Assembly (NCBI GenBank): GCA_041687295.1
Contig: JAWLCG010000287.1
Span: forward strand, 1 to 6,590
Origin: JAWLCG01 sp041687295
Lineage (GTDB): Bacteria; Planctomycetota; Phycisphaerae; SM23-33; FEN-1343
Direction: 5' to 3'
Length of the DNA: 6,590 nucleotides
The translations under genes and the position numbers were made by a program. The stretch's first letter is position 1, and every line of letters starts with the position of its first letter. This document shows, piece by piece, positions 1 to 6,025 of this stretch. The notes below the pieces were generated by a model, which saw only the letters and a list, made by a program, of their open reading frames with translations, did no database searches and had not been told where the DNA came from.

Positions 1-1067
<1,067 letters not shown>

Positions 1068-1123
1068 ACCGTACCTAGTTAGATGCCTGCGAAGCGGGCA
1101 AACCGGGGCCTCACCCGCCGCCC

Positions 1124-1171
1124 CACTGGCGACGGCACCCCGGCGGCCGGACCGTCCGGCTCGCCCCAGTG
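1124..1171 (-). other. Candidate structured leader of rpsA mRNA
   Basis: CACTGG at 1124-1129 plus CGA at 1130-1132 can pair with TCG at 1161-1163 and CCAGTG at 1166-1171, leaving a two-base bulge at 1164-1165. Directly inside lies a perfect 15-nt palindrome, GCCGGACCGTCCGGC (1146-1160, centre 1153). The nested fold lies 57-104 nt upstream of the rpsA ATG, so it would be in the 5' untranslated region of a transcript starting near 1192. In enterobacteria S1 represses its own leader; a similar role here is inference. In DNA the palindrome could instead be an operator shared with apt. GC-rich sequence forms such stems easily, so confidence is moderate. Confidence 0.4.
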
Positions 1172-1198
1172 ACGGGAAACCGCCACCATAATCTTACA

Positions 1199-1227
1199 AG
1201 TGTAGCCCTGGAGGCGCAGCCTCACAA
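1199..1227 (-). promoter_or_regulatory. Candidate sigma70-type promoter for rpsA
   Basis: On the minus strand TTGTGA (1227-1222) and TACACT (1204-1199) are separated by exactly 17 bases; each matches the housekeeping consensus at 4 of 6 positions. The predicted start near 1192 would give a leader of about 125 nt before the rpsA ATG. The caveat is that these bases overlap the GTAG-headed hairpin at 1202-1230, so the match could be a by-product of that repeat. TAAGAT (1196-1191) is another possible -10 but has no fitting -35. Confidence 0.35.
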
Positions 1228-1230
1228 GGG
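1202..1230 (+). repeat. GTAG-headed hairpin, divergent REP-like copy
   Basis: GTAG at 1202-1205 is followed by GAGGC (1211-1215), the loop GCA, and GCCTC (1219-1223). An outer CCCT (1206-1209) can pair with AGGG (1227-1230). The core matches the copies near 1884-1960, which have GGGGC-GCA-GCCCC: the G to A change in one arm is matched by C to T in the other, so pairing is kept. It lies in the presumed apt leader and over the candidate rpsA promoter. Confidence 0.45.
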
Positions 1231-1274
1231 AAAACCGAACAGAATCCGGCCTCCGCCACCGAGGCGGGCCGCCC

Positions 1275-1280
1275 GGAGGG
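1275..1280 (+). promoter_or_regulatory. Ribosome binding site of apt
   Basis: GGAGGG ends 7 nt before the ATG at 1288. This near-perfect Shine-Dalgarno sequence favours that start over the in-frame ATG at 1303, five codons later. Confidence 0.75.
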
Positions 1281-1287
1281 ACCGCCC

Positions 1288-1821
1288 ATGGAAGAGCTCT
1301 CGATGATCGACCTGAAGACCCTGATCCGCGACGTGCCGGACTTCCCCAAGCCGGGCATCGTCTTCAAGGACATCACGCCCCTGCTGGCCAGCCCCGAGGG
1401 CCTCAGCCAGACCATCGCCCAACTCATCGAGCCCTTCCGGCAGGCCCGCATCGACGTCGTCTGCGGCACCGAGAGCCGGGGGTTCATCTTCGGCACGGCC
1501 TGTGCCGTCGCGCTGGGCGTGGGCTTCGTGCCCATCCGCAAGCCCGGCAAGCTGCCGTGCGAAACCCTCAGCGCCTCCTACGAGCTGGAGTACGGCACGG
1601 ATCGCCTGGAGATCCACACCGACGCCATCCGCCCCGGCCAGCGGGTGCTGATGGTCGACGACCTGCTGGCCACCGGGGGCACGATGGGGGCCTGCTGCGA
1701 GCTCGTCGAGAAGCTCGGCGGCGAGATCGTCGGCATCAGCTTCGTCATCGAGCTGGACTTCCTCAACGGCCGGGACAAGTTCCCCGGCCGATCGATCCAC
1801 TCGCTGATCCGCGTGGAATAG
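1288..1821 (+). CDS. apt: Adenine phosphoribosyltransferase
   Basis: This cytosolic purine-salvage enzyme joins adenine to 5-phosphoribosyl 1-diphosphate (PRPP) to make AMP and pyrophosphate. The 177-residue product is full length for the family. The N-terminal hood has DFPKPGIVFKDITPLL (residues 18-33). The core has GTESRGFIFG (60-69), FVPIRKPGKLP (80-90), the flexible-loop region SASYELEYGTDRLEIH (95-110) and the PRPP-binding signature VLMVDDLLATGGT (120-132), with the acidic pair D124-D125. Residue 91 is Cys where E. coli Apt has Arg (KLPRET). The C-terminus, ending HSLIRVE, resembles animal APRT (SLLQYE) more than E. coli Apt. A GGAGGG ribosome site supports the start. It is divergent from rpsA and convergent with the radical SAM gene; no strong own promoter is evident. 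Confidence 0.97.
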   Translation: MEELSMIDLKTLIRDVPDFPKPGIVFKDITPLLASPEGLSQTIAQLIEPFRQARIDVVCGTESRGFIFGTACAVALGVGFVPIRKPGKLPCETLSASYELEYGTDRLEIHTDAIRPGQRVLMVDDLLATGGTMGACCELVEKLGGEIVGISFVIELDFLNGRDKFPGRSIHSLIRVE

Positions 1822-1883
1822 GGTCCCCGCGCTGGACCATCTGCCTATCGGACGTGTGGGCCCGGCGTAGTCGGCGAGGCGAG

Positions 1884-1908
1884 AAGGTGGGGCTGCGCCC
1901 CAGCCTAC
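1884..1908 (-). repeat. GTAG-headed hairpin, REP-like copy
   Basis: Read on the minus strand, GTAG (1908-1905) leads into a stem whose core is GGGGC and GCCCC around a GCA loop (1889-1901). It extends by one T-A pair, then two G-C pairs past a single bulged base (1903). GTAG followed by a bulged palindrome is the form of REP elements. It faces the copy at 1925-1960 with 16 bases between the two GTAGs. It lies downstream of apt and may also act in transcript ending, although no T-run follows. Confidence 0.6.
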
Positions 1909-1924
1909 CGCGCAGGGCGTCTTC

Positions 1925-1960
1925 GTAGGCTGGGGCGCAGCGTCAGCGCAGCCCCACCTT
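1925..1960 (+). repeat. GTAG-headed hairpin, REP-like copy with 11-nt insertion
   Basis: This copy starts with GTAG (1925-1928) and repeats the unit at 1884-1908 in the opposite orientation: 16 bases at its start and 9 at its end match exactly. Between them lie 11 extra bases that duplicate GCGCAG (1935-1940 and 1946-1951). The stem GGGGC/GCCCC remains (1932-1936 with 1951-1955). With its partner it makes a divergent inverted pair in the gap between the convergent apt and radical SAM genes. Confidence 0.6.
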
Positions 1961-1961
1961 T

Positions 1962-1979
1962 GCCCGGGGCCCGGGCTAC
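1962..1979 (-). repeat. Third GTAG-headed palindrome in the convergent gap
   Basis: GCCCGGGGCCCGGGC (1962-1976) is a perfect 15-nt palindrome with 7-base arms around G1969. On the minus strand it is headed by GTAG (1979-1976), the final G being part of the stem. Its sequence differs from the neighbouring copies, so membership of the same family rests on layout only. It lies about 25 bases beyond the stop of the large radical SAM gene and could help end transcription there. Confidence 0.4.
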
Positions 1980-2003
1980 CCGCAGATTCGATCGGCCTCC
2001 GCG

Positions 2004-3848
2004 CTACCCGGCGGCGTCGTAGACGTCGCGGGGCTGTTCGGCGGGCGTGGCGGCCTGGCCGGTGCCGGGGATGGCGTGGGCGGCGACGTCGCCGGCGGGG
2101 TTGCGCATGGGCAGCTGGCTGAGGGGCGGCTGGCTGGCGCGGGCGATGGGCCCGCGGCGCAGGCCCAGCATCCAGCCCGTCGTGCGGTAGATCGTCTTGG
2201 CCAGGGCGATTATGCCGGTGGCCTGGAAGCCGAAATTGGCGCCGTACATTCGGCTGCCCGGGCGGACCAGCGAGACCAGCAGCCGAAGGGGGTTGAAGAA
2301 GTACAGGTAGGCGACCATGAGGTTGAGCTGCTTGCGCCAGATGCGGTCGGACTCGGCGGCGATGACGTAGTTGCCGTCGACCATGTGCTCCTCGACCGGC
2401 CGGCCGGCGACGTGGGTGAAGGCCTGCCCGCTGGTGTAGGTCTGCTCGTAGATCTTCGAGCCCGGCGCCGGCGTGATCATGAGCACCTGGACGCTCATGG
2501 ACCCGGCCTGGCGGAGCAGGCGGATCTGGTTGAGCAGGCCGTAGGGCTGGCCCCGCGTGTAGAGCGGCTGGCTCTCGTGGTGCATCAGCATGGGCATGGG
2601 CAGGATGCCCGCGTCGCGGAGCAGGCGGAAGGTCTCGGTGGTGCGATCGACGCTCTGGCCCTTGCGGACAAGCGTGGCGGTGATGTCCTCGACGCCGATC
2701 CACAGCGCCCGCAGACCTGCCTTGTGGAACAGGCGCAGGTGGTCGCGCATGGTCCAGGTGTCGTGGACGGTGGCCTCGGTGGCCCAGCGGGGCCGACTGT
2801 GCGGCCTGCCGCCGGCGAACTCGGTGCGGGCCAGCGTCTCGCCCAGTTCCACGGCGCGGTCGCGGTCGTTGAAGAGGTTGTCGTCGGCGCCGAAGAAGTG
2901 GCGTGTGCCGTACTCGTCGATGATTCGGCCCATCTCCTCGGCGATTCGCCCGCCGCTCTTGGTGCGGCACTGGCGCTGGTTGTAGGCGGGGATGGGGCAG
3001 TACGGGCAGCCGAAGTGGCAGCCCAGCGTCAGCACCAGCGGCACGAGCTTGCTGTGCCGGCCGACCCGCTCGCGCGGCAGGGGCGCCGATGCCAGCGTCT
3101 CTCGGCCGCTGGGCGGTTCAAGGATCGAGTAGCCCAGGCCGCTGTAGGGCTGCTCGTCCAGGTCGCCCACGAGGCGCTGGATGCCCGTGTCGACCAGCTC
3201 GTCGGGCACGGGCCCGTCGCCCAGGGCGTAGACCAGCCCCGGCACGTCGTCCAGCAGCCCGCCGTCGCGGGCGCGCAGGAAGGTTTGGCGGAGCGGCTCT
3301 CGGTCAGCCCGCAACTCCATCAGGCGTTCGAGCAGGGCCAGCAGGACGTACTCCTCGCCCGTCACCGCCACGTCGGCCGAGGCGGGGTCCTCGGGCGTGG
3401 CGAAGGCGTCCCAGGGCTCGTAGAACATCTTGGGCCCGCCGGCGAGGATCAGCGGGCGGGCGTCGGGCGGCAGCGTGCAGGCGTCGCGGAGCAGCGCTCG
3501 GGCGGGGCCCCAGTGCACCTTCATGCTGCTGATGAGCAGCAGGTCGGGCACCCGCCCGTCCAGTCTGGCCAGCGACGGCCGAAAGCGCCGGCTCCACTGC
3601 TGCAGGACGATGCGGGTCTTGGTCAGCCCGCTGTCGAGCAGGGCCGAGCCGATCGCCCGGGCGCCGGCGGGCACCATCCACATCGGGGCCAGGTTGAACG
3701 GCATCATCCGGGTGCGGTGCTCGAAGGCCCCGACCACGACGCTCGTCAGATCATGCTGATCTGCGCGCAAACGCAGGCGCCGGCGGATGTCCACCAGTTC
3801 GCCCGGCGGCAGCAGCTGGTCGCCTTTGGCACGGCACGGCAGTTCCAT
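2004..3848 (-). CDS. Radical SAM protein with N-terminal cobalamin-binding-like domain
   Basis: Radical SAM enzymes use a [4Fe-4S] cluster to cleave S-adenosylmethionine and start radical chemistry; the cobalamin-associated class includes many methyltransferases and ring-forming enzymes. The product is 614 residues from the chosen start. Residues about 34-181 look like the Rossmann-type B12-binding module (VPAGARAIGSALLDSG; PLILAGGP at 132-139; ADVAVTGEE at 158-166), but no DxHxxG motif is visible. The cluster motif C-HFG-C-PY-C gives C277, C281 and C284, followed by FFGADDNLF (318-326) and WIGVEDI (383-389). The C-terminus has two hydrophobic stretches (about 510-527 and 536-563), possibly membrane-associating, then a Pro/Ala-rich tail. 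I chose the ATG at 3848 because GGGGAG lies 5 nt before it; the in-frame ATG at 3875 lacks one and would add 9 residues. The substrate is unknown. Confidence 0.9.
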   Translation of the reverse strand: MELPCRAKGDQLLPPGELVDIRRRLRLRADQHDLTSVVVGAFEHRTRMMPFNLAPMWMVPAGARAIGSALLDSGLTKTRIVLQQWSRRFRPSLARLDGRVPDLLLISSMKVHWGPARALLRDACTLPPDARPLILAGGPKMFYEPWDAFATPEDPASADVAVTGEEYVLLALLERLMELRADREPLRQTFLRARDGGLLDDVPGLVYALGDGPVPDELVDTGIQRLVGDLDEQPYSGLGYSILEPPSGRETLASAPLPRERVGRHSKLVPLVLTLGCHFGCPYCPIPAYNQRQCRTKSGGRIAEEMGRIIDEYGTRHFFGADDNLFNDRDRAVELGETLARTEFAGGRPHSRPRWATEATVHDTWTMRDHLRLFHKAGLRALWIGVEDITATLVRKGQSVDRTTETFRLLRDAGILPMPMLMHHESQPLYTRGQPYGLLNQIRLLRQAGSMSVQVLMITPAPGSKIYEQTYTSGQAFTHVAGRPVEEHMVDGNYVIAAESDRIWRKQLNLMVAYLYFFNPLRLLVSLVRPGSRMYGANFGFQATGIIALAKTIYRTTGWMLGLRRGPIARASQPPLSQLPMRNPAGDVAAHAIPGTGQAATPAEQPRDVYDAAG

Positions 3849-3853
3849 GGAGT

Positions 3854-3859
3854 CTCCCC
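3854..3859 (-). promoter_or_regulatory. Ribosome binding site deciding the start of the large radical SAM gene
   Basis: GGGGAG on the minus strand, 5 nt before the ATG at 3848. The upstream in-frame ATG at 3875 has nothing comparable, so 3848 is preferred. Confidence 0.6.
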
Positions 3860-3919
3860 AGGGGGTGCAAGACATTTGTCACCGACCGGTCCACGAACGC
3901 CGGCGGCGCGAAGAAGAAT

Positions 3920-3942
3920 CCTGGGGCATTATTCCCCCAAGG
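3920..3942 (-). terminator. Inverted repeat: weak terminator or operator
   Basis: CCTGGGG (3920-3926) and CCCCAAGG (3935-3942) form a 7-bp stem with one bulged A and an 8-base AT-rich loop. It lies 22 bases past the stop of the TYW1-like gene, and on the minus strand is followed by a T-containing but not T-only run (ATTCTTCTTC), so it would be a poor intrinsic terminator. The loop holds the candidate -10 of the next gene, which makes an operator an equal alternative. Confidence 0.35.
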
Positions 3943-3956
3943 AAGAGGTAAAGCAA
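3928..3956 (-). promoter_or_regulatory. Candidate promoter for the large radical SAM gene
   Basis: On the minus strand TTGCTT (3956-3951) and AATAAT (3933-3928) are separated by 17 bases; the -10 matches the sigma70 consensus at 5 of 6 positions and the -35 at 3 of 6. Transcription would start near 3921, about 70 nt before the preferred ATG. The -10 falls in the loop of the inverted repeat at 3920-3942. If real, this gene is transcribed independently of the gene upstream. Confidence 0.4.
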
Positions 3957-3963
3957 GGTCAGT

Positions 3964-4842
3964 CTATGCCCGCGTGCCGGGGTAGACCTCGACGGGGGCC
4001 TCGGGCAGGGCCTGGCGGATGCGGGCGGCGATGGTCTGCAGCTCGGCCTCGGCCAGCGGCTCGGCCTCCGGCTCGGCCGGCTCGCGGGCGACGGTGTGCA
4101 CCTGCACCAGCCGAATCTGCCCGCCGGTGTCGATGATGTGCCGCAGCCGACCGATGTAGGCGTCGATCTCGGCCGCGCCGGGGCCCTCGCCGCCGTAGCG
4201 AAGCAGCAGCGTCTGGATCACGATGGGCATCGTCCGGGCGAGCCGTTCGATGTTGTCCAGCACCTGCTGGAAGCTCACGTGCGAGCGGTTGATCCGCCGG
4301 TAGTGGGCCTCGCTGCCCGCGTCGAGCTTGGCCCAGACTTCGCCGTGGTTGGCCTGCAGCAGCGGCAGGGCCCGCTGGAACGGCTCGGCGTGGAAGGCCG
4401 ACGCGTTGGAGATCACGACGATCTTGACGTCGTCGAGCCGATAGCTGGCCCGCACCTCGGCCGCCAGCTGCACGGCGGCGTCGAAGTTGCGGAAGGTCGT
4501 CGGCTCGCCGTTGCCGCTGAAGGCGATGTCGTTGATCCGCCGGTGCGGCAGCGGCACGTCGGCGAAGCGCGGGTCCTTCCAGATGTGCCCGCTGGCGGCC
4601 AGCCCGACGGTGCCCTCGAGCTCCTGCCGCAGGCGGCGCATGTCCACCATGCGCTCGCCGGGGGGCAGGGCGCGGTTGACCTGGCAGTAGACGCAGTCGT
4701 AGTTGCACGAGGCGTCGGGGTTGAGGTTGATGCCGATGCTCATCCCCCGCGCCCGCCGGCTGACGACGGGGTAGACGTACAGGTTGTCACGCCATTGGCG
4801 CGAGTGGTCGTCGAGAATCGGTTGCGGGTCGGTCGATGCCAT
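3964..4842 (-). CDS. Radical SAM protein, TYW1-like (COG0731 type)
   Basis: The 292-residue product is a compact single-domain radical SAM protein. The cluster motif C-NYD-C-VY-C gives C46, C50 and C53, preceded by GINLNPDAS (37-45). The SAM-binding GGE-like motif appears as FSGNGEPT (108-115), followed by VVISNAS (142-148), AKLDAG (171-176), TLLLRYGGEG (211-220) and VQVHTVAREPAEP (246-258). FSGNGEPT with this order is typical of COG0731, related to the tRNA wyosine enzyme TYW1. Wyosine itself is archaeal and eukaryotic, so the bacterial substrate is unknown and I do not assign one. The ATG at 4842 has AGGA (4851-4848) 5 nt upstream. The frame stays open back to 5199, but that extension runs through the palindromic repeat and the neighbouring gene and is not protein-like. 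It is transcribed toward the large radical SAM gene, about 115 bp downstream. Confidence 0.9.
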   Translation of the reverse strand: MASTDPQPILDDHSRQWRDNLYVYPVVSRRARGMSIGINLNPDASCNYDCVYCQVNRALPPGERMVDMRRLRQELEGTVGLAASGHIWKDPRFADVPLPHRRINDIAFSGNGEPTTFRNFDAAVQLAAEVRASYRLDDVKIVVISNASAFHAEPFQRALPLLQANHGEVWAKLDAGSEAHYRRINRSHVSFQQVLDNIERLARTMPIVIQTLLLRYGGEGPGAAEIDAYIGRLRHIIDTGGQIRLVQVHTVAREPAEPEAEPLAEAELQTIAARIRQALPEAPVEVYPGTRA

Positions 4843-4878
4843 GGCGTTCCTATCGTCATAGAGGGTTCGCTCTACATC

Positions 4879-4884
4879 ATTATA
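4879..4884 (-). promoter_or_regulatory. Candidate -10 box for the TYW1-like radical SAM gene
   Basis: A perfect TATAAT on the minus strand (4884-4879) lies in the most AT-rich patch of the gap, 37 bp before the ATG at 4842. No -35 is seen at 16-18 bases (the position holds CGGCCC), and there is no extended TGn. Transcription would start near 4872. Just downstream, TAGAG and CTCTA (4859-4863 with 4870-4874) could form a small hairpin in the leader. Confidence 0.4.
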
Positions 4885-4917
4885 CGCCCGCCGCCCCGGC
4901 AGGGCCGGGCCGAGCGC

Positions 4918-5064
4918 GTAGGGTGTGCAGGTTCGCGAAGCGAAGCGGAGCGGTTCTGCACACGGAACATCGGCGCCGTGCGGCCCATGGGTGGCCAGGC
5001 CGCCCTCGTTGCGTGTGCTGAACCTGCCCGGCGCTGCGCTTCGGTCAGAACCTGCACACCCTAC
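4918..5064. repeat. 147-bp imperfect palindrome made of two inverted GTAG-headed units (REPIN-like)
   Basis: The ends are a perfect 17-base inverted repeat, GTAGGGTGTGCAGGTTC at 4918-4934 and its complement at 5048-5064. Behind each end lies a related unit of about 51-57 bases. In the left unit GTGTGCAG (4923-4930) pairs with CTGCACAC (4956-4963). In the right unit GTGTGC (5013-5018) pairs with GCACAC (5054-5059). The inner edges, GCACACGGAAC (4958-4968) and GTTGCGTGTGC (5008-5018), are complementary at 10 of 11 positions. The centre holds CCCATGGG (4984-4991), close to the midpoint. The right-hand GTAG (5064-5061 on the minus strand) supplies the TAG stop of the acetyltransferase gene. The element fills most of the gap between that gene and the TYW1-like gene. 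Confidence 0.75.
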
Positions 5065-5930
5065 AGTTCGACGCGGTCGATCAGGTTGCCGCGCTGCTGC
5101 ATCGTCTGCCACTGGCGTCGGCCCAGGGGGGTTACCAGGGCGAACGGATCGGCTGAGAGGGCCTCCATCGTCACCCGCCGAAGGCCCGGCCCGTCGCACA
5201 GGCGGACCGGCGAGGCCCCGATGAGCGTCACCGTCTCGACGCCGGCGTCGATGTAGCGGCTCTCGAGTCGGCCCAGCTCGCGGTCGATGTGCCAGCGGTG
5301 CAGCGTGGTCTCGGCGAGGTGCTCCTGGCCGCCCGCGCGGAAGGGAATGCGGCAGAGCGGTTCGTGGAGCATGTAGGGGTCGGCCGCGAGCTCTTCAAAG
5401 GTGTGCATCGTCGTGTTGCGCTCATGGCTGACGCCCAGCAGCAGGATGCGCCCCTCGTCCAGGCGGGTGATTCGCTCGTAGGGGCTCTCCAGGCCGCAGG
5501 AGGGATGCACGTGGTGGTCGGCCAGCAGCTCGGCGGCCCGGGGCCCCGTCGCCGAGAGGCTGTGCGTGGGGTGCTGCGACCGCTGCACGCCGGGGCGGCG
5601 GCGGAAGGTCTCGGCGATTCGGCCCGCGTAGGTGGGGGTGTTCTCCACGTCGAACCACGGCGTTTCGCGGTCGATCCGCCCGGCCAGGGCGGCGCGGACC
5701 TGCGCCTCGGTGTACTCGGCCGTGATGGTGATCGCGCTCATCACCAGCGTGCCGTCCGGGCCGAGCACCTCCAGCAGGGCGTCGATGACGGCGTCGGCGC
5801 CGCCCTCGACCCAGCCGAAGCGGCTCAGCGAGCTGTGCACCAGCACCGTCTCGCCCCCGCCCAGGCCCGCCCGTCGAAGGCCCTCGGTCAGGTCCGTCCT
5901 CGTCACCACCGGTCTGTCGCTCGCGTGCAT
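5061..5930 (-). CDS. AAC(3)-family acyltransferase (Antibiotic_NAT)
   Basis: Members of this family transfer an acetyl or other acyl group from coenzyme A to an amine; the best known modify the 3-amino group of aminoglycosides, but many environmental homologues have other or unknown substrates. The product is 289 residues, normal for the family. Visible motifs are VLVHSSLSRFGWVEGG (29-44), GPDGTLVM (57-64), TPTYAGRIAETFRR (98-111), RSQHPTHSLSATG (117-129), GLESPYERI (146-154) and ILLLGVSHERNTTMHTFEE (162-180). The last holds His176 and Glu179/180, which match the conserved active-site region of AAC(3) enzymes. The ATG at 5930 has GGAG 6 nt upstream. In-frame alternatives are ATG 5936, where GGAG abuts it, and GTG 5954, which lies in a hairpin. 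The stop codon lies in the downstream repeat. Resistance is not shown. Confidence 0.92.
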   Translation of the reverse strand: MHASDRPVVTRTDLTEGLRRAGLGGGETVLVHSSLSRFGWVEGGADAVIDALLEVLGPDGTLVMSAITITAEYTEAQVRAALAGRIDRETPWFDVENTPTYAGRIAETFRRRPGVQRSQHPTHSLSATGPRAAELLADHHVHPSCGLESPYERITRLDEGRILLLGVSHERNTTMHTFEELAADPYMLHEPLCRIPFRAGGQEHLAETTLHRWHIDRELGRLESRYIDAGVETVTLIGASPVRLCDGPGLRRVTMEALSADPFALVTPLGRRQWQTMQQRGNLIDRVEL

Positions 5931-5936
5931 GGGCAT

Positions 5937-5940
5937 CTCC
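5937..5940 (-). promoter_or_regulatory. Ribosome binding site deciding the start of the AAC(3)-family gene
   Basis: GGAG on the minus strand, with 6 nt to the ATG at 5930. It immediately follows the CTAC of the hairpin element at 5942-5962, so the hairpin would sit in the mRNA 5 nt upstream of the ribosome site. Confidence 0.6.
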
Positions 5941-5941
5941 A

Positions 5942-5962
5942 GTAGGGCGGGCACGGCCCGCC
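5942..5962 (+). repeat. GTAG-headed perfect hairpin, REP-like copy
   Basis: GTAG (5942-5945) is followed at once by GGCGGGC (5946-5952), a three-base loop, and GCCCGCC (5956-5962): a perfect 7-bp stem. It lies just upstream of the acetyltransferase ribosome site and overlaps the alternative GTG start (5954). Its layout matches the other GTAG-headed copies, although the stem sequence differs. The rest of this gap (5963-6025) shows nothing I can name. Confidence 0.5.
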
Positions 5963-6025
5963 GTCGAAGGCGTCAAGGCGGCCATTGAACCGCTTCGCCG
6001 GCCCGGCGTCCAGGGGGTGTTCGGC

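Noticed and set aside
1187..1192. CATAAT as a plus-strand -10 for apt
   Set aside because: No -35-like sequence lies 16-18 bases upstream, so the promoter of apt remains unassigned.
2004..2007. A GTAG overlapping the stop codon of the large radical SAM gene, as at the acetyltransferase
   Set aside because: No palindrome follows it, so four matching bases are not evidence of another repeat copy.
1222..2970. A 582-codon minus-strand open frame across apt, the convergent gap and part of the radical SAM gene
   Set aside because: It is Arg/Pro/Ala-rich without motifs and conflicts with two well-supported genes in other frames.
2076..4136. A 686-codon open frame on the plus strand, longer than any real gene here
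   Set aside because: It runs antisense to the large radical SAM gene and past it, is rich in Ala, Gly, Val and Gln without domain motifs, and is explained by GC-rich third codon positions on the other strand.
4918..5064. CRISPR-like repeat or tRNA-like fold in the palindromic gap
   Set aside because: There are only two units, in inverted not direct orientation, and no regularly spaced repeats or tRNA features such as a T-arm GTTCRA context with a paired acceptor.
4843..5199. N-terminal extension of the TYW1-like protein by 119 residues
   Set aside because: It would translate the palindromic repeat and overlap the acetyltransferase gene. The ATG at 4842 has a ribosome site and starts close to the conserved domain.
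4096..5256. A 386-codon plus-strand open frame
   Set aside because: It is a shadow of the TYW1-like gene that crosses the repeat. It has no recognisable motif.
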